NCBI GenBank assembly: GCA_035601815.1
Contig: DATNNN010000202.1
Coordinates: 1 to 8,042 of the forward strand
Origin: DATNNN01 sp035601815
GTDB taxonomy: Bacteria; Pseudomonadota; Alphaproteobacteria; Rhizobiales; Xanthobacteraceae
Length of the DNA stretch: 8,042 bases
Direction: 5' to 3'
In this document: positions 1 through 8,042 of the stretch, piece by piece
Layout of the letters: the number at the start of each line of letters is the position of its first letter
Numbering within the stretch: the first letter of the stretch is position 1
Translations under genes and position numbers: made by a program
The notes under the pieces: model-generated
Database searches by the model: none
Told to the model about the DNA's origin: nothing
The model's input: the letters and a program-made list of their open reading frames with translations, nothing else

Positions 1-3000
1 TTGTTCGATCCGACGCGCGAATCCGACGCCTGCGGCGTCGGCTTCATCGCCGATATCAAGGGCAAGAAGTCGCACAAGATCGTCGAGGACGCGCTCACCA
101 TCCTGCTCAATCTCGAGCACCGCGGCGCCGTCGGCGCCGACCCGCGCGCGGGCGACGGCGCCGGCATCCTCACCCAGATTCCACACAAGTTCTTCAAGAA
201 GAAGACGGCGGAGCTCGGCATCGAGCTGCCGGAGCACGGCCGCTACGCCGTCGGTTTCCTGTTCATGCCGCGCGACGAGGAATTCCGCACGCTCATCATC
301 GAAACCTATGCCGAGGAGGTGGCGCGCGAGGGCATGACGCTCCTCGGCTGGCGCGATGTCCCGAGCAACAACAGCACCCTCGGCGAAAGCGTGAAGCCGA
401 CCGAGCCCGTGCTCATGCAGGTGTTCATCGGTCGCAGCCCGAAGTGCCGGGACGAAACCGAGTTCGAGCGCCGGCTCTACGTGCTGCGCAAGACGATCTC
501 CGGCGTCATCTACCAGAAGCGCGAGCGGCGCACGTCGGGCTACTACCCGGTGTCGCTGTCGTGCCGCACCGTTGTCTACAAGGGCATGTTCCTCGCCGAC
601 CAGCTCGGCGCCTACTACCCCGATCTGCGCGACGCCGACTTCGAGAGCGCGCTCGCCCTCGTCCACCAGCGCTTCTCCACCAACACCTTCCCCACCTGGT
701 CACTGGCGCACCCCTACCGGATGATCTGCCACAACGGCGAGATCAACACGCTGCGCGGCAACAACAACTGGATGGCGGCGCGCCAGGCCTCGGTCGCCTC
801 CGCGTTGCTCGGCGAGGACATCAACAAGCTCTGGCCGATCTCCTACGAAGGCCAGTCCGACACCGCCTGCTTCGACAACGCGCTCGAGTTCCTGGTGCAG
901 GGCGGCTACTCGCTGGCGCACGCCGTGGTGATGATGATTCCCGAGGCGTGGGCCGGCAACCCGCTCATGGACGAGAGCCGCCGCGCTTTCTACGAGTACC
1001 ACGCGGCGCTGATGGAGCCGTGGGACGGCCCGGCGGCCATCGCCTTCACCGACGGCCGCCAGATCGGCGCTACGCTCGACCGCAACGGTTTGCGCCCGGC
1101 GCGCTACCTCGTCACCCGCGACGGCCGCATCGTCATGGCCTCGGAAATGGGCGTGCTGCCGATTGCCGAGAAGGACATCGTGCAGAAGTGGCGCCTGCAA
1201 CCCGGCAAGATGCTGCTCGTGGACCTCGAGAAGGGCCGCCTCATCCCCGACGAGGAGATCAAGGCCGAGCTCGCCCGTAAGAACCCGTACAAGGACTGGC
1301 TCGCCCGTTCGCAGCTAATGCTCGAATACTTGCCGGCGGCAAAGGCCCACCCGCCGCTCTCCAACCTCACGCTGCTCGATCGCCAACAGGCCTTCGGCTA
1401 CACCCAGGAAGACCTGAAGATGCTCATGGCCCCCATGGTGGCCCAGGGCGAGGAGGCGGTCGGCTCCATGGGCAACGACACGCCGATCTCGGCACTGTCG
1501 ACAAAGCCGAAGCTCCTCTACACCTACTTCAAGCAAAACTTCGCCCAAGTGACGAACCCGCCGATCGATCCTATCCGCGAGGAGCTCGTCATGAGCCTCG
1601 TCTCGATCATCGGGCCGCGCCCGAACCTGTTCGACGTGGCCGGCGCCTCCAAGAAGAAGCGCCTCGAGGTGCACCAGCCGATTCTCACCGACGAGGATCT
1701 AGAGAAGATCCGCGAGATCGCCGACGTGGGTGACGGCTACTTCAAGTCGGAGACCCTCGACATCACCTATCCGGCCGACACCGGCGCCGACGGCATGCGC
1801 GCCGCGCTGAAGGCGCTTTGCGCCGACGCCGAGGCCGCCGTGCTCGCCGGCACCAACATCATCATTCTTTCCGACCGCCACGTGGGCGCCGACCGCATTC
1901 CAATTCCGGCGCTGCTCGGCACCGCCGCCGTCCACCATCACCTGATCCGCAAGGGCCTGCGCACCTCCGTCGGCCTCGTGGTGGAATCCGGCGAGCCGCG
2001 CGAGGTGCATCACTTCGCTTGTCTTGCCGGTTATGGCGCGGAAGCCATCAACCCCTATCTCGCCTTCGAGACCGTGATTGCCAACAGGGGCACGATCGCC
2101 GGTCAGCCGAGCGAGAAGGATGCGGTCAAGCGCTACATCAAGGCGATCGACAAGGGGCTGCTCAAGGTGATGTCCAAGATGGGCATCTCCACCTACCAGT
2201 CCTATTGCGGCGCGCAGATCTTCGATGCGGTGGGCCTTGCCTCCGATTTCGTCGACGAGTATTTCGCCGGCACCGCGACCCGCATCGAGGGCGTCGGCGT
2301 TACCGGCATCGCCGGCGAGGCGGTGGCGCGGCACCGTGACGCCTTCTCCGACGCGCCGATCTATCGTGATGCACTTGACGTGGGCGGCGAATACGCCGTG
2401 CGCGTGCGCGGTGAGGACCACGCCTGGAACGCCGAAACGGTCGCGCTCTTGCAGCACGCGGTGCGCGGCAACTCGCAGGAGCGCTACCGCGCCTATTCCA
2501 AGCTCATAAACGACCAGTCGAACACGTATCTGACGATTCGCGGCCTGTTCCGCCTCAAGTCGGCGGAGGAAGACGGCCGCAAAGCTGTGCCGCTTGCGGA
2601 GGTCGAGCCCGCGAAAAACATCGTGCGCCGCTTCGCGACCGGCGCCATGTCGTTCGGCTCGATCTCGCGCGAGGCGCACACCACGCTCGCCATCGCCATG
2701 AACCGCATCGGCGGCAAGTCCAACACCGGCGAGGGCGGTGAAGAACCCGAACGCTTCAAGCCGCTGCCGAACGGCGATTCCACGCGCTCGGCAATCAAGC
2801 AGGTGGCATCCGGCCGCTTCGGCGTCACCACCGAGTATCTCGTCAACGCGGACATGATGCAGATCAAGATGGCGCAGGGCGCCAAGCCCGGCGAAGGCGG
2901 CCAGTTGCCCGGCCGCAAGGTCGATAAGACCATCGCCAAGGTGCGCTACTCGACCCCCGGCGTGGGCCTAATCTCGCCAGCGCCGCACCACGACATCTAT

Positions 3001-4602
3001 TCGATCGAGGACTTGGCCCAGCTCATCTTCGACCTGAAGAACGTCAACCCTATGGGCGCCGTGTCGGTGAAGCTCGTCTCGGAAGTCGGCGTCGGCACCG
3101 TTGCCGCAGGTGTTTCCAAGGCCCGCGCCGATCACGTGACCATCGCGGGCTTCGAGGGCGGCACCGGCGCCTCGCCGCTGACCTCCATCAAGCATGCGGG
3201 CTCGCCCTGGGAGATCGGCCTTGCCGAAACCCACCAGACGCTCGTGGCGAACCGCCTGCGCGGCCGCATCGCGGTGCAGGTCGACGGCGGCATCCGCACC
3301 GGCCGCGACGTGGTGGTGGGCGCGCTATTGGGCGCCGACGAGTTCGGCTGCGCCACGGCGGCGCTGATCTCCGCCGGCTGCATCATGATGCGCAAGTGCC
3401 ACCTGAACACCTGCCCGGTCGGGGTTGCGACCCAGGACCCGGTGCTGCGCGCCCGCTTCAAGGGCCAGCCCGAGCACGTGATCAACTATTTCTTCTTCGT
3501 CGCCGAGGAAGTGCGCGAGATCATGGCCCCCATGGGCTATCGCACGTTCGACGAGATGATCGGCCAGATGCAGATGCTCGACCGCCGCGCGGTGGTGGAG
3601 CACGCCAAGGCCCGCGGCCTCGACTTCTCGCGCCTGTTCGTCAAGCCCGAGGCGCCGGCGGGCGTCAACATCTACAAGTGCGAGCCGCAGGACCATAAGA
3701 TCCACGACATCCTCGACCGCAAGCTGATCGCCGCAGCGCAGGCGTCGCTGGACCGCGGCGCCAAGACGCGGCTGGCGCTGCCGATCAAGAACACCGACCG
3801 CACCGCCGGCGCCATGCTCTCGGGCGAGATCGCCAAGCGCTACGGCCACACCGGCTTGCCCGACGACACCATCGTCGTGCGCTTCAAGGGCACCGCCGGC
3901 CAGAGCTTCGGCGCCTGGCTCGCTCGCGGCGTCACCTTCGATCTGGAAGGCGACGGCAACGACTACGTGGGCAAGGGCCTGTCCGGCGGCAAGATCGTCG
4001 TGCGGCCCCAGGCCGACGCCGGCATCGTGCCGGAGGAATCCATTATCGTCGGCAACACCGTGCTCTACGGCGCGATCGCCGGCGAGTGCTACTTCCGCGG
4101 CGTCGCCGGCGAGCGCTTCGCGGTGCGCAACTCCGGCGCCATCGCCGTGGTCGAAGGCGCCGGCGACCACTGCTGCGAGTACATGACCGGCGGCGTGGTG
4201 GTCGTGCTTGGCAAGACCGGCCGCAACTTCGCCGCCGGCATGTCGGGTGGCATCGCCTACGTGCTCGACGAGGACGGCAGCTTCGAGAGCCGCTGCAACA
4301 TGGCCATGGTCGAGCTCGAACCGATGCCGGAAGAAGAGGAAGCGAGCGAGCGCGCCTACGGTCACACCGGCGATCTCGCCGCTCATGGCCGCGTCGACGT
4401 GATGGCCGACATGACCACTGGCGACAGCGAGCGCCTGTTCCATCTCATCAGCGCCCACGCCCACTACACCGGCTCGGCGCGCGCGGCGGAGATTCTCGCC
4501 GACTGGAAGACCTACTGCCCGAAGTTCCGCAAGGTGATGCCCGTCGAGTACCGGCGCGCGCTTGCCGAGATGGCCAAGGCATCGCTGCAAGCCGCCGAAT
4601 AG
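1..4602 (+). CDS. gltB: Glutamate synthase (NADPH) large subunit, 5' end probably cut by the window
   Basis: Large (alpha) subunit of cytoplasmic NADPH-GOGAT: it hydrolyses glutamine and passes the ammonia through an internal tunnel to 2-oxoglutarate, giving glutamate. Seen, numbering from base 1: catalytic Cys11 in DACGVGF, EHRGAVGADP at 39-48, Arg224, Asn245-Gly246 and Asp287 form the class-II glutamine amidotransferase domain (about 11-430). A central domain covers about 458-760. The FMN synthase domain (about 815-1195) carries NTGEGGEEP at 908-916, KPGEGGQLPGRK at 962-973, GFEGGTGASPL at 1050-1060 and DGG at 1095-1097. Cys1127, Cys1133 and Cys1138 form the C-x5-C-x4-C 3Fe-4S motif. The Gly-rich GXGXG beta-helix domain lies about 1275-1470. 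The 1533 residues are close to full family length. Homologues carry a short propeptide, removed to expose the Cys, whose end resembles (G)LYDP, so the first codon TTG is more likely an internal Leu than the start. gltD follows after 10 bases. Confidence 0.97.
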   Translation: MFDPTRESDACGVGFIADIKGKKSHKIVEDALTILLNLEHRGAVGADPRAGDGAGILTQIPHKFFKKKTAELGIELPEHGRYAVGFLFMPRDEEFRTLIIETYAEEVAREGMTLLGWRDVPSNNSTLGESVKPTEPVLMQVFIGRSPKCRDETEFERRLYVLRKTISGVIYQKRERRTSGYYPVSLSCRTVVYKGMFLADQLGAYYPDLRDADFESALALVHQRFSTNTFPTWSLAHPYRMICHNGEINTLRGNNNWMAARQASVASALLGEDINKLWPISYEGQSDTACFDNALEFLVQGGYSLAHAVVMMIPEAWAGNPLMDESRRAFYEYHAALMEPWDGPAAIAFTDGRQIGATLDRNGLRPARYLVTRDGRIVMASEMGVLPIAEKDIVQKWRLQPGKMLLVDLEKGRLIPDEEIKAELARKNPYKDWLARSQLMLEYLPAAKAHPPLSNLTLLDRQQAFGYTQEDLKMLMAPMVAQGEEAVGSMGNDTPISALSTKPKLLYTYFKQNFAQVTNPPIDPIREELVMSLVSIIGPRPNLFDVAGASKKKRLEVHQPILTDEDLEKIREIADVGDGYFKSETLDITYPADTGADGMRAALKALCADAEAAVLAGTNIIILSDRHVGADRIPIPALLGTAAVHHHLIRKGLRTSVGLVVESGEPREVHHFACLAGYGAEAINPYLAFETVIANRGTIAGQPSEKDAVKRYIKAIDKGLLKVMSKMGISTYQSYCGAQIFDAVGLASDFVDEYFAGTATRIEGVGVTGIAGEAVARHRDAFSDAPIYRDALDVGGEYAVRVRGEDHAWNAETVALLQHAVRGNSQERYRAYSKLINDQSNTYLTIRGLFRLKSAEEDGRKAVPLAEVEPAKNIVRRFATGAMSFGSISREAHTTLAIAMNRIGGKSNTGEGGEEPERFKPLPNGDSTRSAIKQVASGRFGVTTEYLVNADMMQIKMAQGAKPGEGGQLPGRKVDKTIAKVRYSTPGVGLISPAPHHDIYSIEDLAQLIFDLKNVNPMGAVSVKLVSEVGVGTVAAGVSKARADHVTIAGFEGGTGASPLTSIKHAGSPWEIGLAETHQTLVANRLRGRIAVQVDGGIRTGRDVVVGALLGADEFGCATAALISAGCIMMRKCHLNTCPVGVATQDPVLRARFKGQPEHVINYFFFVAEEVREIMAPMGYRTFDEMIGQMQMLDRRAVVEHAKARGLDFSRLFVKPEAPAGVNIYKCEPQDHKIHDILDRKLIAAAQASLDRGAKTRLALPIKNTDRTAGAMLSGEIAKRYGHTGLPDDTIVVRFKGTAGQSFGAWLARGVTFDLEGDGNDYVGKGLSGGKIVVRPQADAGIVPEESIIVGNTVLYGAIAGECYFRGVAGERFAVRNSGAIAVVEGAGDHCCEYMTGGVVVVLGKTGRNFAAGMSGGIAYVLDEDGSFESRCNMAMVELEPMPEEEEASERAYGHTGDLAAHGRVDVMADMTTGDSERLFHLISAHAHYTGSARAAEILADWKTYCPKFRKVMPVEYRRALAEMAKASLQAAE

Positions 4603-4612
4603 CGCGGACAGT

Positions 4613-6022
<1,410 letters not shown>

Positions 6023-6031
<9 letters not shown>

Positions 6032-6042
6032 AGCTAGCGCGG
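6023..6042. terminator. Inverted repeat spanning both convergent stop codons, possible bidirectional terminator
   Basis: CCGCGCT (6023-6029) and AGCGCGG (6036-6042) are perfect reverse complements separated by six bases (GAAGCT). They form a 7-bp stem with six G:C pairs. The hairpin is centred on the junction: the gltD TGA (6029-6031) and the minus-strand TAG (6036-6034) each have their first base in the stem and the rest in the loop. No T-run follows on either strand, so it is not a classical intrinsic terminator. With only two bases between the genes, any 3' end signal must overlap coding sequence, which makes this the best candidate for both transcripts. In GC-rich DNA a 7-bp repeat can arise by chance. 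Confidence 0.4.
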
Positions 6043-7263
6043 GGTGCTCGGTCCGGGGGCCGCGGCCTGCCCGACCGCCGGCGGCACCACCGACTGCGGC
6101 CGCTGCCAGCGGAAGTCGTCGGCACGACCCGCCACCGGCTCCTGCGGCCGCCCTTCCACCAGGATGCGCGCTGCATTGGCGTCGATCGCCGCCGGCAGCG
6201 GCCGCTGCGGCAATGGCTGCCCGCCGGCAAGCGCGCCTCCGGCGGTGGCCTGCGGCTGGTTCAGCGACAGCACAGGTCCCGCCACCGGCCGCACCGCGGG
6301 GGCCGCCGGCGTCTCCGGCACCGCCTCCGGGGCCGCGACCGGCGTCGCCCCACGCTGGTCGAACAGCCGGCTCAAGTCGCGCTCGACATAATGCGCCGCC
6401 TTGCGCGCGCCGACCTTGGTGAAATGCACGCCGTCGCCGATGCGCAGGCGGCGGCGCTGGCCGTCGAGCGCCGGACCCATGACCATGAACTCGCCGCTCT
6501 CGTCGACGAAGGCGTCCCAGATGTCCACATAGAAGGCACCCGCCTTCTGGGCGCTCTCCTGCAGAATCTCGTTGATGTAGGTCATGTCGTCGGAAAGCCG
6601 CTGGTTGCGCATGGGCGGCGCGCCCACCACGAATATCGGAATCTTCTTGTCTTTTAGCCGCGCCAACAGGTCGTCCATGCGCTTGGCATAGAGCTCGCGC
6701 CAGCGATCTGACCGCGGCTCGTGCACGCCCGTCTCGTCGCGCAGCTGCTGGCGGTCGTTGGCGCCGACCATGACGACGACCGCGGTCGCCTTCTCGCTCG
6801 CGGCAAGCAGCGGCGTCTGCGTTACCCAATCGTAGAAGTCGGCGCGCACCAGACCCGAGCCGGCGCGGACTTTCTTGATCACGGCGACTTCGGGCCGCTC
6901 GCCGTAGAACGCTTCGGCGAGGCCCTGGGCAAGCTGCTCGGCGAGCGTGTCGCCGACCACGAGCACATACTCGCTCGGCACCTTGCCACGCTCGGCCTCG
7001 GCCTCCACCGCCGAGCCGTACGCCGTGCCGGCCGGCGCCTCGTAGCGCGGCTCGAGCGGGGCGACGATCTGCGGCGGCGGCGGCATTTCGCGCGACGGAT
7101 AGGGAGCATAAGGCTCGCGCGAGAACGGGCCGCGCCGGAACGGATCGCGCAGCATGAAGAAGCGATCGTCGTTCAGTCCTTGTGCGCGCGCGCCGCCGGG
7201 CGAGAGCACGGCGCCGGCCGCTACCACAGCCAAGATTGCAATCAGAAGAACCCGGCGAACCAT
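6034..7263 (-). CDS. Secreted DUF459 / SGNH-hydrolase-like envelope protein
   Basis: Predicted exported protein of 409 residues, numbered from the ATG at 7263. Residues 1-27 form a signal peptide: VRR, a hydrophobic core of about 17 residues, then an A-R-A cleavage site before Gln28. A Pro/Arg-rich linker (about 40-75) leads to an SGNH/GDSL-like domain (about 98-302): block I VVGDT with Thr106 where the nucleophilic Ser normally sits, a GSGL at 135-138, block III G167-A-N-D170, and block V D277-G-V-H280. The tail (307-409) is low-complexity, with 20 Pro in 103 residues, but holds a non-repetitive GRADDFRW at 379-386. SGNH proteins cleave or transfer acyl groups on lipids and polysaccharides; the substrate here cannot be read. 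An in-frame GTG at 7293 would add ten residues (MSEGFLAQAS), but ATG is preferred because it gives a cleaner signal peptide and has an AGG five bases upstream. It lies 85 bases downstream of the barrel gene and is probably co-transcribed with it. Family assignment is by motif and general resemblance, not a search. Confidence 0.8.
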   Translation of the reverse strand: MVRRVLLIAILAVVAAGAVLSPGGARAQGLNDDRFFMLRDPFRRGPFSREPYAPYPSREMPPPPQIVAPLEPRYEAPAGTAYGSAVEAEAERGKVPSEYVLVVGDTLAEQLAQGLAEAFYGERPEVAVIKKVRAGSGLVRADFYDWVTQTPLLAASEKATAVVVMVGANDRQQLRDETGVHEPRSDRWRELYAKRMDDLLARLKDKKIPIFVVGAPPMRNQRLSDDMTYINEILQESAQKAGAFYVDIWDAFVDESGEFMVMGPALDGQRRRLRIGDGVHFTKVGARKAAHYVERDLSRLFDQRGATPVAAPEAVPETPAAPAVRPVAGPVLSLNQPQATAGGALAGGQPLPQRPLPAAIDANAARILVEGRPQEPVAGRADDFRWQRPQSVVPPAVGQAAAPGPSTPR

Positions 7264-7268
7264 GGACG

Positions 7269-7271
7269 CCT
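7269..7271 (-). promoter_or_regulatory. Short Shine-Dalgarno-like AGG that favours the ATG start of the SGNH gene
   Basis: On the minus strand CAGGCGTCC precedes the ATG at 7263, placing AGG five bases upstream. The alternative GTG at 7293 is preceded by a pyrimidine-rich stretch and, directly next to it, an in-frame TAA (7296-7294), with no SD-like bases. The match is only three bases long, so this is modest evidence. Confidence 0.35.
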
Positions 7272-7348
7272 GCGCCAGAAAGCCTTCGCTCACTTAGCGA
7301 TGGCGGAGTTTCGCGTCCATTTCAAGGCCCTAGGCCGGGCAGGCCGCC

Positions 7349-8042
7349 TCAGCGCTGCAGGCGCAAGCCCACCATCATGACGTTCGCGGTGTAGTCCTGC
7401 CCGGGAATGTCGGAGGTGAGCCATTCGCGGCGGAGCTCGCCGCGCACCGCCAGCGTGCGGTTGAGATAGTAGGTGAGCGACGCGCCGGCGCGCATGCGCT
7501 TGTCGAGGCGGCCAGCGCCTACGTAGTCCTCGTACGCGTAGGAGAAATTCACCGAGCCGATGAGCCAGCGGCGGAAGGCGTGATCGAGGATGATGCGGCC
7601 CTCGTGGCGGAAGCGCCCCGACGCGCCGGCCAGAATCGTCTCCTCCACGGCCGAAGTGGCGCCGAGTGTCACGGTGGTGAGGGCACTCGCTTTCCACACC
7701 AACGAAGAATCGAGGATCGGGCCGGAAATGTCCGGCAGCGTCGGATCGTCGTAGGTGCGCCGAGTGTAGCCGGCGGAAATCTCGCCGGTCAAAAGACCGT
7801 TGCGCTCAAACACGATGCCGGCGCGCAGCACATAGCCGCCCGACGACCGTTGCAGGCCGAACGGGTCCACCGCCTGATCGTAATCGCGCCGATCGACGAT
7901 GCCTTCGACGAAGGGCTTGAAGCCATCCATGTCGTATCCGGCGCGCACGCGCGTGGAATAGACGGTGAAGTCGCGGAAGGAGAGATTGTAGACGGCGCCG
8001 GTGTCAAGCAGCGCGCTCTGGTAAGTCGAGTGTTCCACCCCG
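7349..8042 (-). CDS. Outer-membrane beta-barrel protein (BBP2_2/DUF2320-like), C-terminal part, 5' end cut by the window
   Basis: The last 230 or so residues of an outer-membrane protein; the frame is open to the right edge, so signal peptide and N terminus are missing. The GTG at 8038 is probably an internal Val: the frame simply continues through GGG before it. The protein is a series of amphipathic strands rich in Tyr, Arg and alternating hydrophobics (for example VYSTRVRAGYDMDGFKPFVE, GLLTGEISAGYTRRTYDDP), joined by short polar turns. It ends in a final strand, VMMVGLRLQR, where outer-membrane barrels carry their C-terminal insertion signal, although here the last residue is Arg rather than Phe or Tyr. 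From memory it closely resembles Hyphomicrobiales proteins annotated as 'outer membrane beta-barrel protein' of the putative porin BBP2_2 family, including the segment DHAFRRWLIG. No function is known to me. It is the upstream neighbour of the SGNH gene on the same strand. Confidence 0.78.
   Translation of the reverse strand, partial: GVEHSTYQSALLDTGAVYNLSFRDFTVYSTRVRAGYDMDGFKPFVEGIVDRRDYDQAVDPFGLQRSSGGYVLRAGIVFERNGLLTGEISAGYTRRTYDDPTLPDISGPILDSSLVWKASALTTVTLGATSAVEETILAGASGRFRHEGRIILDHAFRRWLIGSVNFSYAYEDYVGAGRLDKRMRAGASLTYYLNRTLAVRGELRREWLTSDIPGQDYTANVMMVGLRLQR

Noticed and set aside
6033..6038. GCTAGC palindrome at the gltD/SGNH junction
   Set aside because: On its own it is only a 6-base palindrome; the meaningful structure is the larger inverted repeat at 6023-6042.
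7325..7345. GC-rich segment with three AGGCC repeats and a possible short hairpin between the barrel and SGNH genes
   Set aside because: The best stem on the minus strand is only about 4 bp (GCCC/GGGC) and no T-run follows, so it is not a credible terminator; the repeats are short enough to be chance in this composition.
6721..7380. 219-codon plus-strand open frame antisense to the SGNH gene
   Set aside because: It has no motif, it is antisense to a supported gene, and it has no SD or conserved neighbour logic.

Overview
This is a stretch of high-GC bacterial chromosome with dense coding and four protein genes, two of them cut by the window edges. Several features point to an alphaproteobacterium, most likely of the order Hyphomicrobiales (Rhizobiales): the proteobacterial NADPH-type glutamate synthase, a DUF459/SGNH-type envelope protein, and an outer-membrane beta-barrel protein that resembles my memory of Bradyrhizobium/Rhodopseudomonas homologues. 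This placement is inference from protein resemblance; there is no rRNA or other phylogenetic marker. Base composition looks even throughout, and I see no mobile element, tRNA, rRNA, CRISPR array or sign of recent transfer.

Plus strand, left part (1-6031): gltB and gltD, the large and small subunits of NADPH-dependent glutamate synthase (GOGAT), in the usual order with 10 bases between them. Together they make glutamate from 2-oxoglutarate and glutamine, the second half of the GS/GOGAT ammonia-assimilation route. All motifs I looked for are present: the class-II amidotransferase Cys, the FMN domain, the 3Fe-4S Cys motif, the two Cys clusters of GltD and its dinucleotide-binding motifs. The gltB frame is open at base 1, and its first codon is probably internal, so the promoter and true start lie outside the window.

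Minus strand, right part (8042-6034): two genes read toward gltD. The first is the C-terminal part of an outer-membrane beta-barrel protein, entering from the right edge. After 85 bases comes a secreted DUF459/SGNH-hydrolase-like protein with a signal peptide, a conserved G-x-N-D block, a D-x-x-H block and a Pro/Ala-rich tail. The two are probably co-transcribed and belong to the cell envelope; neither has a substrate that can be read from sequence.

The two transcription units converge tail to tail. The gltD stop and the SGNH-gene stop are only two bases apart, and a perfect 7-bp GC-rich inverted repeat is centred on both. The window is mostly ordinary core-genome content. I do not see a convincing new biological system; the items most worth a second look are the convergent-stop hairpin, the Thr in place of the usual Ser in block I of the SGNH protein, and the envelope gene pair.
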